Below are positions 1-8,943 of a DNA stretch of 64,000 bases, piece by piece. How positions within the stretch are numbered: position 1 is the stretch's first letter; each line of letters opens with the position of its first letter. Location: positions 1 to 64,000 of the forward strand of contig JAPOKJ010000007.1 in NCBI GenBank assembly GCA_029977705.1. The letters are read 5' to 3'. Under the pieces are notes generated by a model. That model saw nothing but the letters and a program-made list of their open reading frames with translations. It had not been told where the DNA came from and searched no databases. Source of the stretch: Burkholderiales bacterium (GTDB lineage Bacteria > Pseudomonadota > Gammaproteobacteria > Burkholderiales > Burkholderiaceae_E). The translations under genes and the position numbers were made by a program.

Positions 1-594
1 ATCGACGACTTCAACGTCGACGGGTTCCCCGTCCCGCTGTCGGGCAACTGGACTACCCCGGGTGGCGGCGCCTGGAACTGGACCAGCATCACCCCATTGA
101 GTGCCGCTGAACTGGTCCAGACCTACGTGTCCGGTGGCAGCTTTGTCATCAACACCCCGAACGAGTCGAACTTCACGGGGACGCTGGCCTACTCGGCAAC
201 GATCGACTACGCGGCCCTCGGTGGTACCGACGGCAAGCTGGTATTCCGTGCCGTCACCAGCGACAACCCGGGCAACAACATCAACGGCGTGACCGTCCCC
301 GATGGCAGCGGCCTGCCCGCGACGCTGAGCTCCTCCTACGCCTCGGGTGGTGCCATTGCCCTGTCCTTCGTCGGCGCCCCGGTCAAGGCCTGGGACGTGT
401 CGATCGACATGATCGGTGTCAGCTTCGAATGCGCCGCACTGGGTCCCAACACCTACAGCGACTACAAAACCTTCCTGGGCACCCTGGGCCAGACCAACAA
501 CGGCTCCTGTGTACCGGTTCCCGGCTCGCTGGCCCTGGTGGGTCTGGGTGGCGTAGCCGCCGCGCTGGTGGCTCGCCGCCGCCTCGCCAAGTAA
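1..594 (+). CDS. PEP-CTERM sorting-signal protein, 3' part only
   Basis: The reading frame is open from the first base, so the gene begins outside the window; about 197 residues are visible. They are rich in Gly, Ser, Thr and Asn, as in secreted proteins. The C-terminus has the tripartite PEP-CTERM form: a VPVP motif, a short hydrophobic helix (LALVGLGG onward) and a basic tail (ARRRLAK). In this family the signal directs export and processing by an exosortase, usually in exopolysaccharide-producing Gram-negatives. The motif is VPVP rather than the commoner VPEP, a known variant. The mature function is not recognisable. A strong terminator follows. Confidence 0.75.
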   Translation: MDDFNVDGFPVPLSGNWTTPGGGAWNWTSITPLSAAELVQTYVSGGSFVINTPNESNFTGTLAYSATIDYAALGGTDGKLVFRAVTSDNPGNNINGVTVPDGSGLPATLSSSYASGGAIALSFVGAPVKAWDVSIDMIGVSFECAALGPNTYSDYKTFLGTLGQTNNGSCVPVPGSLALVGLGGVAAALVARRRLAK

Positions 595-621
595 GCACTT
601 CAGCCGCCCGTTGCAGGGCGA

Positions 622-655
622 CCATAAAGGCACCTTCGGGTGCCTTTTTTTATGG
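622..655 (+). terminator. Rho-independent terminator of the PEP-CTERM gene
   Basis: A GGCACC/GGTGCC stem (629-634 and 639-644) closed by a TTCG tetraloop is followed by seven Ts at 645-651. Flanking CCATAAA and TTTATGG can extend the stem. It begins about 28 nt after the stop codon. Confidence 0.9.
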
Positions 656-725
656 TCGGGCGGCGATCCCTTTCCCGACTCGTCAAAGAGGCTTTCGGAT
701 CCGGACGCATACTCCATGGTGATCA

Positions 726-1148
726 ATGCCCATGACACGACCGCCTCTCTTTCAATGGCGACGCACCGAAGGCCTGCCTTTTCCGGTGCTGGTGGTAGGC
801 ATGCGCCGGCTTCCGGGCCGCATCGTGGGTATTTCCCTGGGCCCGGCCGTGTTCGTGCAACAGCGTTACCTGGCCGATGAAGCCACCATCCTTCACGAGC
901 TGGTGCATAGCCGCCAGTTCTGGCGCAATGGCCTGATCCTTCATTTCCTGCGCTACTGGCTCAGCCGGTCCTACCGGCTGAGAATGGAAGTGGAGGCTTT
1001 TCGCGCCGAACTGGCCTGGCGTAGCCCGCGCGAATACCCGTCGCAACTGGAGCAGGCGGCACAGGCGCTATCTGGTCGTTACGGGCTGCGTTTGCCCCCG
1101 GAGCAGGCCCGTCGGCTGCTGGACATCCATGGCTCCATGAATGCCTGA
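726..1148 (+). CDS. Small protein with an HELVH zinc-protease-like motif
   Basis: This 140-residue protein has no clear signal peptide. It contains HELVH at residues 57-61 followed by SRQFW, the HExxH form of zinc metallopeptidase helices and of several uncharacterised 'HELVH' families. A hydrophobic stretch follows (about residues 66-78), then a basic, Arg-rich half. The length is too short for a complete classical metalloprotease, and a third zinc ligand is not obvious, although E89 and E93 lie within a plausible distance. A second in-frame ATG lies at 732. It stands alone, downstream of a terminator and convergent with the TPM cluster. Function unknown; the coding call is fairly firm, the enzymatic role is not. 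Confidence 0.65.
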   Translation: MPMTRPPLFQWRRTEGLPFPVLVVGMRRLPGRIVGISLGPAVFVQQRYLADEATILHELVHSRQFWRNGLILHFLRYWLSRSYRLRMEVEAFRAELAWRSPREYPSQLEQAAQALSGRYGLRLPPEQARRLLDIHGSMNA

Positions 1149-1165
1149 TCGCCTCCCATCCGGAC

Positions 1166-1678
1166 TCAGAGCACGCTGACCTGATTGGGCAACTCGTCGC
1201 GATCGCTGGTGCCGCGCGGGAAGGCGGCTTCGAGGGCCGGTGACAGTTGCCCGATCGCCGCAACCACCCCCCCGGAAAAATCGCCACCCGCAAAGGCCTG
1301 GGTCATGGTCGCGCATGCCTGATCCCAGACCGCCTGCGGCACCCGGCGCAAGGCCTCGCGATCGGCCAGGATTTCAACGGCATGATCAGCCAGCAGCACA
1401 TAGATCAGGATGCCATTGTTCTGGTCGGTATCCCAGACCCGCAGTTGCGAGAAGTGCCCATGGGCGCGCTCCCGCGCGGTCACGCGACGCCAAAGGGAGG
1501 CGGCATCCAGACTGGCCTCGACCGCGAAACGGATCTCGGCGCCGTGGCGGGTCTCACTGGCTGCAATGGCAGCCTCGATACGCTCGAAGCCCTGGGCGCC
1601 AAAGCAGGACTTGATGCTGCCAGCACCGCTCCACAGGTGGTGCCATAGTCTTTTTGGGCGCGAGCGTGAGCGCGGCAT
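1166..1678 (-). CDS. TPM-domain protein (second in cluster)
   Basis: This 170-residue protein has the TPM fold shared with YgcG. The alternating core around 'VWDTDQNNGILIYVLLADHAVEILADR' spans roughly residues 80-107, and a 'GGDFSGGVVAAI' segment follows, as expected for the domain. It has no signal peptide, so it is probably cytoplasmic or peripheral. Its start overlaps the stop of the preceding YgcG-like gene by one base (TAATG), indicating translational coupling. The lemA - ygcG - small TPM order is common in Proteobacteria; the complex is thought to act at the envelope, but its biochemical role is poorly defined. Confidence 0.8.
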   Translation of the reverse strand: MPRSRSRPKRLWHHLWSGAGSIKSCFGAQGFERIEAAIAASETRHGAEIRFAVEASLDAASLWRRVTARERAHGHFSQLRVWDTDQNNGILIYVLLADHAVEILADREALRRVPQAVWDQACATMTQAFAGGDFSGGVVAAIGQLSPALEAAFPRGTSDRDELPNQVSVL

Positions 1679-2718
1679 TACCAGTCCCCCGAAGCGCCGC
1701 CGCCGCCGAAGCCGCCGCCACCGCCCCCAAATCCGCCGCCACCGAAGCCGCCACCGCCACGGGAGCCGCCGCCACCGAAACCACCGGGCAGAAATACCGG
1801 ACCGCTTCGGTAGCTGCGCTGCCCCTGAGGCACCATGCCCCGCCCATTGCCGACAAAGATCAGCAGGAACAGGAAAACCCCCAGGCCCGCCACCACGGCG
1901 AGCACGCCGGGTGCGCCAAACATCGATGCGGTGAACCAGCCCGCCCCACCCGCTGCCGCAGAACCCAGGAAGCGGCCCAGGATGGCCCGCAGGATGAAGC
2001 CGAGGATGAGCACGAAAAACAGCGGCGCCAACCAGTCCGGGGCGTCACTGGCGGCCCCCTGGCCGTGTTGCCAGACCGGTGCGGGTGCTGGCAGGGCCTC
2101 GCCCTGGATCAGCTTGCTCAGGTCGGCAACGCCGGCCTTGATGCCGCCGTAGTAATCGCCGGTCTTGAAGCGCGGCGCAATGCTGTCGGTGATGATGCGT
2201 TTGGCGATCGCATCGGGGATCGCCCCTTCCAATCCATAGCCGACCTCAATGCGCAGCTTGCGGTCGTTCTTGGCCACCAGCAGGATCACGCCGTCATCGA
2301 TGCGCTGGCCGGACTTGCCCGGCACGCTGGCGCGGCCGATCTTCCAGGCCTCGGCCACGCGGATGCTGAACTGGGCGATGTCCTCGGGCTGGGTGGACGG
2401 CACGATCAGCACCACGAGCTGGCTGCCCTTGCTTTTTTCCAGCGCCTCGAGCTGGCCCGCCAGTTCGGCCCGCTGGCTGGCATCCAGGGTCTGGGTCAGA
2501 TCGACCACGCGGCCGGTGAGCGCAGGCACCGGCACCACAGGCTGGGCAAGCGCCCCATGCGGCAGCAGCAAGCCCAACCAGGCGAGCAGCAGGCAGGCCA
2601 TGGCCTGCTGCCGGATATGAGACCCGACCTGCAGCCAGAAACGCCCCCCGACGCTGCGCGAGAGGCGAGCCCCAGCCTCGGACGAGAGGCTGGCGGACGG
2701 TTTGCGCGGGTTCATCAT
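1678..2718 (-). CDS. YgcG-family TPM-domain membrane protein
   Basis: This protein has an N-terminal signal sequence, a TPM domain (core 'GRVVDLTQTLDASQRAEL' through 'RIDDGVILLVAKNDRKLRIEVG' and 'YYGGIKAG'), hydrophobic segments in the C-terminal third and a long Gly/Phe-rich tail ending in GASGDW. This is the YgcG/YgcG-like layout. The open frame extends upstream to 2856 but that part lies inside lemA; the ATG at 2718 gives a 64-nt gap and a 346-residue protein. A second possible start at 2601 would place the hydrophobic signal (MACLLLAWLG) at the very N-terminus. It is the middle gene of the lemA-TPM-TPM operon. Confidence 0.85.
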   Translation of the reverse strand: MMNPRKPSASLSSEAGARLSRSVGGRFWLQVGSHIRQQAMACLLLAWLGLLLPHGALAQPVVPVPALTGRVVDLTQTLDASQRAELAGQLEALEKSKGSQLVVLIVPSTQPEDIAQFSIRVAEAWKIGRASVPGKSGQRIDDGVILLVAKNDRKLRIEVGYGLEGAIPDAIAKRIITDSIAPRFKTGDYYGGIKAGVADLSKLIQGEALPAPAPVWQHGQGAASDAPDWLAPLFFVLILGFILRAILGRFLGSAAAGGAGWFTASMFGAPGVLAVVAGLGVFLFLLIFVGNGRGMVPQGQRSYRSGPVFLPGGFGGGGSRGGGGFGGGGFGGGGGGFGGGGASGDW

Positions 2719-2782
2719 CGGCGTCCGGTCAGGCAGCGCACCAGGACGGCAAATGCTGCAGACTTGAGGCCGACACTGTCGA

Positions 2783-3424
2783 TCACTTGCCCGACCCGGC
2801 CGGCTTGTTGCCGAAGTTGACGGCCGGCGCATTCTGGATGGCCGCCTCGTTTTCAACCGTGAACTGGGGCTTGGGCTGATAGCCGAACACCATTGCGGTC
2901 AGGTTGTTGGGAAACTGACGCACCAGCACGTTGTAGGCCGACACACTGTCGATATAGCGTTTGCGCGCCACCGTGATGCGGTTCTCGGTGCCTTCCAGTT
3001 GCGCCTGCAACTCGCGGAAATTGGCATCGGACTTGAGCTGGGGATAGTTCTCGGTCACCACCAGCAGACGCGACAAGGCACCGCCCATGTCCTTCTGGGC
3101 CGCCTCGAATTTCTTGAGGGAATCGGGGTCGGAAGGGTTGACCTGGATCTGGGTCGCCTTGGCGCGGGCCTCGACCACCTGGGTCAGCACGTCCTTCTCC
3201 TGCTGGGCAAAGCCCTTCACGCTTTCCACCAGGTTCGGAATCAGGTCGGCGCGCCGCTTGTACTGATTGAGGACCTCGGCCCAGGCCGCCTTGGTGGCTT
3301 CGTCGGAGACCTGCATCTGGTTGTAGCCACAGCCGCCCAGCAAGGCACTGGCCCCCAGGGCAAGCAGCAGCATGAGGCGACGCATCAGGACTGGCAGGCT
3401 GAAAACAGAATGAACAGACGTCAT
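2783..3424 (-). CDS. lemA: LemA family lipoprotein
   Basis: This 213-residue protein has a hydrophobic signal ending in the lipobox LLGGC, so it is probably lipid-anchored. The LemA domain follows: 'NQYKRRADLIPNLVESVKGF', the long helical repeat region and 'ARKRYIDSVSAYN' then 'RQFPNNLTAMVFGY' are diagnostic of the family. A GAGGAG ribosome-binding site lies just before ATG 3424. It leads a three-gene operon with two TPM-domain proteins. LemA proteins are widespread and mostly of unknown molecular function. Confidence 0.92.
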   Translation of the reverse strand: MTSVHSVFSLPVLMRRLMLLLALGASALLGGCGYNQMQVSDEATKAAWAEVLNQYKRRADLIPNLVESVKGFAQQEKDVLTQVVEARAKATQIQVNPSDPDSLKKFEAAQKDMGGALSRLLVVTENYPQLKSDANFRELQAQLEGTENRITVARKRYIDSVSAYNVLVRQFPNNLTAMVFGYQPKPQFTVENEAAIQNAPAVNFGNKPAGSGK

Positions 3425-3696
3425 GGAGGCTCCTCGGATGAATGCGGATCAGCGGCACCCGGATGGGCAGCCCGACAGGGGCCGCGCGGGCCGGACGCCA
3501 CACCGGCGTGTGGCACCGATATGCAGTCAAGCATAACCGAATTCAAGGCGGGAAAAACACGCCGCAATGCCTGCCGGACGCCGGGTCACCCTACCCCGGT
3601 TGGGGCGCCATGAAGCGGGCAGGCGTAAAGTATCGGGTGCGCCGAAGGCGCATACTGAACATTCGACTGCCACGTCTGTCCTGCTCGAGTTTCCCC
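3425..3696. other. Intergenic region between divergent lemA and pdxH
   Basis: These 272 bases separate the divergent lemA and pdxH starts. They must hold both promoters, but no convincing -35/-10 pair stands out; weak TATGCT-like and CATACT-like boxes are present. No RNA gene or repeat was seen. Confidence 0.4.
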
Positions 3697-4353
3697 ATGA
3701 ATGCAACTACCCCCCTCGCCGACCTGCGGCGCGACTACAAACTGGCCAGCCTCGACGCCGCAGACCTGGCGGCTGATCCGATCGAGCAATTTGCGCGCTG
3801 GTTCGAACAGGCCCAACGCGCTCAGGTGCCAGAGCCCAATGCCATGACGCTGGCCACGGTCACGGCTGATCTTCGCCCCTCGGCCCGCATCGTCCTGCTC
3901 AAGGGCTTCGATGCCCAGGGCATGAGCTTTTTCACCAATTACGAAAGCCGCAAGGGCGAGGAACTGGCAACGCGACCCCATGCCTGCCTTGTGTTCAACT
4001 GGCTCGAACTGGAGCGGCAGGTGCGCATCGAGGGCCGGGTCGAGAAAGTGGCGGCGGCAGAGTCGGACAGCTACTTCAAGATCCGCCCGCTGGCCAGCCG
4101 CTACGGCGCCCTGGCGTCTCCCCAGAGCCGGGTGATTGCAGACCGCCAGGTCCTGATCGATCGAGAGAACAACCTGCGTTCGCAATACGGTGAAGACCCG
4201 CCGCGTCCGGCACACTGGGGCGGCTATCGGGTCATCCCCGAGCAGTTCGAATTCTGGCAGGGGCGGCGCTCGCGCCTGCACGACCGTTTCCGCTATCTGC
4301 TGAAAGACGGTACTGGCACCCGGGCATGGCAGATCGATCGGCTCGCGCCCTGA
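3697..4353 (+). CDS. pdxH: Pyridoxine/pyridoxamine 5'-phosphate oxidase
   Basis: The enzyme oxidises PNP and PMP to pyridoxal 5'-phosphate using FMN and O2. The 218-residue protein starting [10 protein letters not shown] matches the usual length of the family. Recognisable stretches are '[11 protein letters not shown]', '[10 protein letters not shown]', '[10 protein letters not shown]', '[11 protein letters not shown]' and the C-terminal '[14 protein letters not shown]', which carries conserved FMN/PLP contacts. The frame is open further upstream to 3442, but similarity begins at the ATG at 3697. A small exported-protein gene starts 2 nt after the stop, so the two are probably co-transcribed. 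Confidence 0.95.
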   Translation: MNATTPLADLRRDYKLASLDAADLAADPIEQFARWFEQAQRAQVPEPNAMTLATVTADLRPSARIVLLKGFDAQGMSFFTNYESRKGEELATRPHACLVFNWLELERQVRIEGRVEKVAAAESDSYFKIRPLASRYGALASPQSRVIADRQVLIDRENNLRSQYGEDPPRPAHWGGYRVIPEQFEFWQGRRSRLHDRFRYLLKDGTGTRAWQIDRLAP

Positions 4354-4355
4354 TC

Positions 4356-5009
4356 ATGGGAAATACGGGGCGCAGCCTGTGCCGTGCAGTGCCACTCCTG
4401 TCATCGCTTGTCGTGCTGCAGGTCCAGGCCCAGCCAGCCGCCACTGCTGCGTCGACGACCCAGCCAGCCTCATCTGCTCAGGCTCCCTCTCCTGCCCAGG
4501 CGGCCAGCGCTGCGCAGACAGCAAACCCGCCGGGCATGACCAGCCTGCAACGCCTGGCACCAGCCATTGATCCGCTGGCCCGCCGCAACGCCTTGCTCGG
4601 GCGCTGGTACGGCGAGACCACGACGCAGGAAGGTCATCGCCTGCAATGGATCACCGAGCGAGAGGCCAATGGCACCTATCGCACCCACTACCGCAGCCAG
4701 ATGGGCAATGGCAGCGTCGAGGAGAGCATCGAGTTGGGCCAATGGGGCATCTCCGGCAGTGTGCTGTTCACCTTGCAACGCGCCTGGATCCGCAATGAAG
4801 AAACCCAGCGTGCCGATCCGGGCAATGCCTACAGCAGCGATGCCTTCGATCTGCTGGCACTGAACGAGCAGGCCATCGAATATCGCAGTGCCGGCTCCGG
4901 CAAACGATTCACCGTCAGAAGGGTGGGGCCTGAGCATCGCTTCCCGGCGCAGTCGACCGTGCCCCGGCCCGCCGACGCAACAGAGACGGGCCGATCCGCA
5001 GCGCCCTGA
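4356..5009 (+). CDS. Hypothetical exported protein with Ala/Pro/Thr-rich linker
   Basis: The predicted 217-residue protein has a signal peptide (about residues 1-25, ending near VQAQ), then a low-complexity Ala/Gln/Ser/Pro linker to about residue 60. A folded C-terminal region contains 'LLGRWYGETTTQEGHRLQW' and 'EESIELGQWGISG', resembling a small beta-rich domain. The start at 4356 lies 2 nt after the pdxH stop; an upstream start at 4326 would overlap pdxH. I do not recognise the family. Codon pattern fits its neighbours. Confidence 0.7.
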   Translation: MGNTGRSLCRAVPLLSSLVVLQVQAQPAATAASTTQPASSAQAPSPAQAASAAQTANPPGMTSLQRLAPAIDPLARRNALLGRWYGETTTQEGHRLQWITEREANGTYRTHYRSQMGNGSVEESIELGQWGISGSVLFTLQRAWIRNEETQRADPGNAYSSDAFDLLALNEQAIEYRSAGSGKRFTVRRVGPEHRFPAQSTVPRPADATETGRSAAP

Positions 5010-5170
5010 GAAGCCCGCCGTCGCGGCCCTGTCCCAGGTCAACTGACAACGCCAAGTTTGTCACGCTTGCCCTCTTGAAGCGCGCACAAAAAACACCGAC
5101 AGCGGGTGATTTGCCACGACAATGAGGCCTGTACGGGGACAATCCCTGGGTGACCGCCTGATCCATCGAC

Positions 5171-5950
5171 ATGGCAGGCGATGGCGTGAAGCATCTTCTG
5201 GACATCATGGACATCGAGATCGAAGACAAGAGCCTGCTGCGGACCCGACAGATCGCCTGGAGCGCGATCGCGATCGGAGCCACGGGCATGCTTGTCCTGT
5301 TGATCCACACGGCCTTCCATCTGAGTGTCACTGGCACTCGCAGTGCCCTCGACGCACTTCAGGGCAGCCCCCTGGCGTCACAGGCCGAACGGGTGCGTGA
5401 AGTGGTCAGGCCACAGGCCAACGGCAGCCCGCCCGCAGCAACCGCCAGCGCCCTGCGCGATCGCACAGAACTGGCTGCAAGCACGCCGCGTCCTGAGCCC
5501 GGAGCCATTCCGCCGTCGGGTCCAGGCATGCTGCAGGACGAGGGGTCCAGTCCGGCCACCCGTATCATTCCTGAGTTCCCCGAGGAATTCGACAGATTGC
5601 TCGCCGAGATGCTGCAGGCCAGGCCCGCCGAGTTCCGACCCGCCAGCAGCTTTCTCACCTGGAAGGGAAAGAGCAGCCTGGACCAGCTCCTGCCCTTCCT
5701 GAAGGCCAAGCCGGATTGGCGCTTCGAGATCGGCGCCCATGTGGCACCCGGAGAGAATGCCGAGGCAGACCGCAGCCTGAGCGAGCGCCGCGCCGAGGCC
5801 GTGGCCGGTTATCTGGGCAGCGAGGGCGTCTCCAACACCCGCATGACCGTGCGGGGCTACGGTGCGTCAAGACCGATCGCCGACAACGACACCGAAGCCG
5901 GACGCCTGCGCAACCAGCGCATCGAGATCCGCGTCATCGTCGCGCGCTAG
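5171..5950 (+). CDS. Membrane-anchored OmpA-family (peptidoglycan-binding) protein
   Basis: This 259-residue protein has a single transmembrane helix at about residues 28-48, a Pro/Ala-rich linker, and a C-terminal OmpA-like domain. The domain shows 'LSERRAEAVAGYL', 'VRGYGASRPIADND' and 'GRLRNQRIEIRV', the standard peptidoglycan-contact signature with Asp/Arg. N-terminal anchoring resembles MotB or other inner-membrane OmpA proteins, although no plug segment or MotA partner is present. The neighbouring small gene also encodes a one-TM protein. Confidence 0.82.
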   Translation: MAGDGVKHLLDIMDIEIEDKSLLRTRQIAWSAIAIGATGMLVLLIHTAFHLSVTGTRSALDALQGSPLASQAERVREVVRPQANGSPPAATASALRDRTELAASTPRPEPGAIPPSGPGMLQDEGSSPATRIIPEFPEEFDRLLAEMLQARPAEFRPASSFLTWKGKSSLDQLLPFLKAKPDWRFEIGAHVAPGENAEADRSLSERRAEAVAGYLGSEGVSNTRMTVRGYGASRPIADNDTEAGRLRNQRIEIRVIVAR

Positions 5951-5995
5951 TGTGGTGTGCCGTCCGTTCAACCCGCAAGCCAAGGTTCCGACTTC

Positions 5996-6415
5996 ATGAT
6001 TCCGAACATTGTTGCCCTGCTGATCGCTGCCCTTTGCGGCGTCCTTCTCGGATGGGGCCTGCACGCCCTGCGCGCCAGCAAGGAGCGCGCCCGGCAGTTG
6101 CGTGCATGGCAGGCCAATGCGGCCGCCGTCGAGGCGCGCAGCCTGCGCGAGATCGCGATGCTCAGAGCAGAACTGGACGAGGTGCACACCCGCACGGTGG
6201 CCGACTTCGGCGAGGGTTCGGTGCAGGCCGAACGCTCCTCGGAGATGCGTCAGGTGGTCAGTTCACTGGAAGAAAGGCTGGCGGAGCTGGCGGGTAGAAA
6301 CGATGAACTGCAGGCCGCGCTCACCGAACGTGAACGCGACCTGAGGGCCGTCAAGACGACCCTGGAACAGGTTCACAAGCTGAACCTGCGCCTGCGCCAG
6401 CAACGCGCCGCCTGA
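5996..6415 (+). CDS. Small inner-membrane coiled-coil protein
   Basis: Translation from ATG 5996 gives 139 residues with a hydrophobic N-terminal helix (IPNIVALLIAALCGVLLGWG) and then a long, charged heptad-like region (about residues 28-135), predicted coiled coil. It follows the OmpA-like gene by 45 nt, probably in the same transcript. The arrangement suggests a membrane-tethered partner in the envelope, but no function is assigned. An in-frame upstream start at 5957 would only add a polar leader. Confidence 0.65.
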   Translation: MIPNIVALLIAALCGVLLGWGLHALRASKERARQLRAWQANAAAVEARSLREIAMLRAELDEVHTRTVADFGEGSVQAERSSEMRQVVSSLEERLAELAGRNDELQAALTERERDLRAVKTTLEQVHKLNLRLRQQRAA

Positions 6416-6457
6416 AGCTGCCTGAAGCCGCCCGAAGCCGCGCAATGCCATCGGGCG

Positions 6458-6913
6458 TCAGGAGTAGCGCAGGGAAATCGACTCGGCGATGCACACCGGC
6501 TTGTCGCTGCCCTTGCGCTCGATAACCACTTCCATCGTGACCTGGGCACCGTTGTTGGCGATGTCCTCGATCTTCACCAGCTTGAAGCGGCCGCGCAGTT
6601 CGCTGTCCACCGGCACTGGCGAGGTGAAGCGCACCTTGTTCAGGCCATAGTTGACGCCCATCTTGACGTCGCTCCACTTCATGGCGTTGGCCGACAGCAC
6701 AGGGATCATCGACAGCGTCAGGAACCCGTGGGCAATGGTGGTACCGAAGGGACCCTTGGCCGAGCGCTCGGCATCGATGTGGATCCACTGGTGATCGCCG
6801 GTCGCATCGGCGAACAGGTTGATGCGTTGCTGATCGACCTTGATCCAGTCGCTGACCGCGACTTCCTGCCCGATCAGGGCCTTCATTTCAGCCAGGTTCT
6901 TGAACTCACGCAT
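6458..6913 (-). CDS. MaoC-like (R)-specific enoyl-CoA hydratase
   Basis: This 151-residue hotdog-fold protein carries the hydratase-2 motif: D40 and H45 within 'FADATGDHQWIHID', then 'FGTTIAHGFLTLS'. In R-hydratases these Asp and His residues activate water for addition to trans-2-enoyl-CoA. It is the last gene of a tightly spaced minus-strand series (18 nt after upp), along with an acyl-CoA ligase and thiolase-like protein, which supports a CoA-thioester role. It could equally feed PHA synthesis (PhaJ type). Confidence 0.88.
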   Translation of the reverse strand: MREFKNLAEMKALIGQEVAVSDWIKVDQQRINLFADATGDHQWIHIDAERSAKGPFGTTIAHGFLTLSMIPVLSANAMKWSDVKMGVNYGLNKVRFTSPVPVDSELRGRFKLVKIEDIANNGAQVTMEVVIERKGSDKPVCIAESISLRYS

Positions 6914-6931
6914 GAGGGGTACCGTATCCTT

Positions 6932-7582
6932 TCAGTGTTTGGTGCCGAAAATGCGGTCACCGGCATCACCCAGACCCGGCACGATGTAGGCATTTTCGTT
7001 CAGATGAGTATCCAGCGCAGCGGTGTACACCGGCACCTGCGGATGTTGCAAATGGAACGCCTGCACGCCCTCGGGCGCAGCCACCAGCGCCAGGAAGCGG
7101 ATGTTGGCCGGATCGACGCCCCGGTCGATCAGCACCTGCACCGCGTAGGCACCGGAGAAGCCGGTGGCCAGCATCGGATCGCAGACGATGAAGATGCGGC
7201 CTTCGATCTCGGGCAGGCGCACGTAGTACTCGACCGGGCGCTTGTCTTCGCCGCGATACAGGCCGATATGGCCCTGGCGGGCCGAGGGAATCAGCTCCAT
7301 CAGGCCTTCGGCCATGCCCAGGCCGGCACGCAGCACTGGCACCACGGCAATCTTCTTGCCGGCGATCACCGGGGCATCCATCTCGGTAAGCGGTGTGTGG
7401 ATCCGCTTGGTGCCCAGGGGCAGGTCACGGGTCAGCTCATAGCCCATCAGCAGGGTCAACTCCTTGAGCAGTTGCCGGAAGGTGCGGGTCGAGGTCTCGA
7501 CATCACGCATGTAGCTCAGCTTGTGCTGCACCAGCGGATGGTCGACGATGAACAGGTTGGGAAAGCGCGGATCCTGGCGCAT
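6932..7582 (-). CDS. upp: Uracil phosphoribosyltransferase
   Basis: The enzyme converts uracil and PRPP to UMP. The 216-residue protein shows '[13 protein letters not shown]', '[14 protein letters not shown]' and the PRPP loop '[11 protein letters not shown]', where the E. coli enzyme has DPMLATGGS. The '[16 protein letters not shown]' segment corresponds to the uracil-side loop but is diverged from the E. coli sequence. A GAGGAG ribosome-binding site precedes the start. It directly follows the cytosine deaminase gene (21 nt), making a cytosine-uracil-UMP salvage pair. Confidence 0.9.
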   Translation of the reverse strand: MRQDPRFPNLFIVDHPLVQHKLSYMRDVETSTRTFRQLLKELTLLMGYELTRDLPLGTKRIHTPLTEMDAPVIAGKKIAVVPVLRAGLGMAEGLMELIPSARQGHIGLYRGEDKRPVEYYVRLPEIEGRIFIVCDPMLATGFSGAYAVQVLIDRGVDPANIRFLALVAAPEGVQAFHLQHPQVPVYTAALDTHLNENAYIVPGLGDAGDRIFGTKH

Positions 7583-7603
7583 GGGTGAGACTCCTCGAGG
7601 ACT

Positions 7604-8929
7604 TCAGGCTCGCCAGTCTACCGAAGCCGGCCGGCCAGGCAACTGGAGGCAGGCCTGGGCCGGTGCGCTGTGCGAGATGACGCGTCCGGCACGAACCACC
7701 TGAAGCCGGTTGGCGCGCAGGCGCAGGGCCTCGACCGGATCACGGGCCTGCAGCAGCACGGCATCAGCGCGATCACCAACCTTCAGGCCGTAGCCCTGCA
7801 AGCCCAGGATGCGGGCCGGCTGCTCGGTGACCGCCGCAAAACACTGGCGCATCGCCTGCTGCCCGGTCATCTGGGCCACGTGCAGGCCCATCTGGGCCAC
7901 CTCGAGCATGTCGGCCGAACCCAGGCTGTACCAGGGATCCATCACACAGTCGTGACCAAAGGCCACCGGGATGCCCTGTGCCAGCATCTCCGGGACCCGG
8001 GTCATGCCGCGACGCTTGGGGTAGCTGTCATGGCGCCCCTGGATGGTGATGTTGATGAGGGGATTGGCCACTGCCGAGACGCCCGCCTCGAGCATCAGGG
8101 GCAGCAGCTTGGACACATAGTAGTTGTCCATCGAATGCATCGAGGTCAGGTGTGAGCCATTGACCCGGCCCTGCAGGCCCAGACGCTGGGTCTCGAAGGC
8201 CAGGGTCTCGATATGCCGCGACATCGGATCATCGGTCTCGTCGCAATGCATGTCGACCCGCAGGCCGCGCCGGGCGGCTTCTTCGCACAGCAGCCGCACC
8301 GAGGCGGCGCCATCGGCCATCGTGCGCTCGAAGTGGGGAATGCCGCCCACCACATCGACCCCCATGTCGAGCGCCTTCTTCAGCAGGTCGAAGGCCGTGT
8401 CACGGCAATCCGGACGGTCGCGCGCCGGCTGGTATCGCAACACGCCATCCTGCGGGAAGGCCACCAGTTGCAGGTCCAGGTAAGGGGCGACACGGCGCTT
8501 GACCTCGAGCAGGGCCTCCACCGCCAGCAGGCGCGGGTCGCAGGTATCGACATGCGAGCGGATCGCGAGCAACCCCTTGCCCACGGCCCAGTCACAGTAG
8601 CGCAGGGCACGCTCGATCAGGGCCTCCTGGGTCAGGTGCGGCTTGAGTTCTCCCCATAGCGCAATGCCCTCGAGCAGGGTGCCGGATTCGTTGAGCCGCG
8701 GCAGTCCGAGCGAGAGGGTCGCATCCATGTGAAAGTGGGCGTCCACAAAGGGCGGGCTGAGCAGCTGCCCGGCCGCATCGATGATCTGGGTGTCGGGCCG
8801 CAGCGCACGTTCGGCCTGCAGGCGCGCGGCCACGCCCTGCCCCACCGCGACCCAGTGACCGTCACGCGCTGCCAGGTCTATATCCTTGCGCCCGTCGCTC
8901 AGGGTCGCACCGGTGATCAGCAAGTCCAT
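7604..8929 (-). CDS. codA: Cytosine deaminase-type amidohydrolase
   Basis: This 441-residue amidohydrolase has the full metal and catalytic set: H65 and H67 (AHFHMD), H228 and E231 (MHCDETDDP), H260 (NGSHLTS) and D327 (FGHDCVMDPW). The spacing from H228 to D327 equals that of H214-D313 in E. coli CodA, and 'FGHD..MDPWYSLG' is characteristic of CodA. The expected reaction is cytosine to uracil plus ammonia, and the next gene, upp, uses uracil. It follows an SDR gene by only 14 nt in what looks like one long transcript with catabolic genes, so a related N-heterocycle is a possible alternative substrate. Confidence 0.85.
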   Translation of the reverse strand: MDLLITGATLSDGRKDIDLAARDGHWVAVGQGVAARLQAERALRPDTQIIDAAGQLLSPPFVDAHFHMDATLSLGLPRLNESGTLLEGIALWGELKPHLTQEALIERALRYCDWAVGKGLLAIRSHVDTCDPRLLAVEALLEVKRRVAPYLDLQLVAFPQDGVLRYQPARDRPDCRDTAFDLLKKALDMGVDVVGGIPHFERTMADGAASVRLLCEEAARRGLRVDMHCDETDDPMSRHIETLAFETQRLGLQGRVNGSHLTSMHSMDNYYVSKLLPLMLEAGVSAVANPLINITIQGRHDSYPKRRGMTRVPEMLAQGIPVAFGHDCVMDPWYSLGSADMLEVAQMGLHVAQMTGQQAMRQCFAAVTEQPARILGLQGYGLKVGDRADAVLLQARDPVEALRLRANRLQVVRAGRVISHSAPAQACLQLPGRPASVDWRA

Positions 8930-8943
8930 GAATGTTCCCCGCT

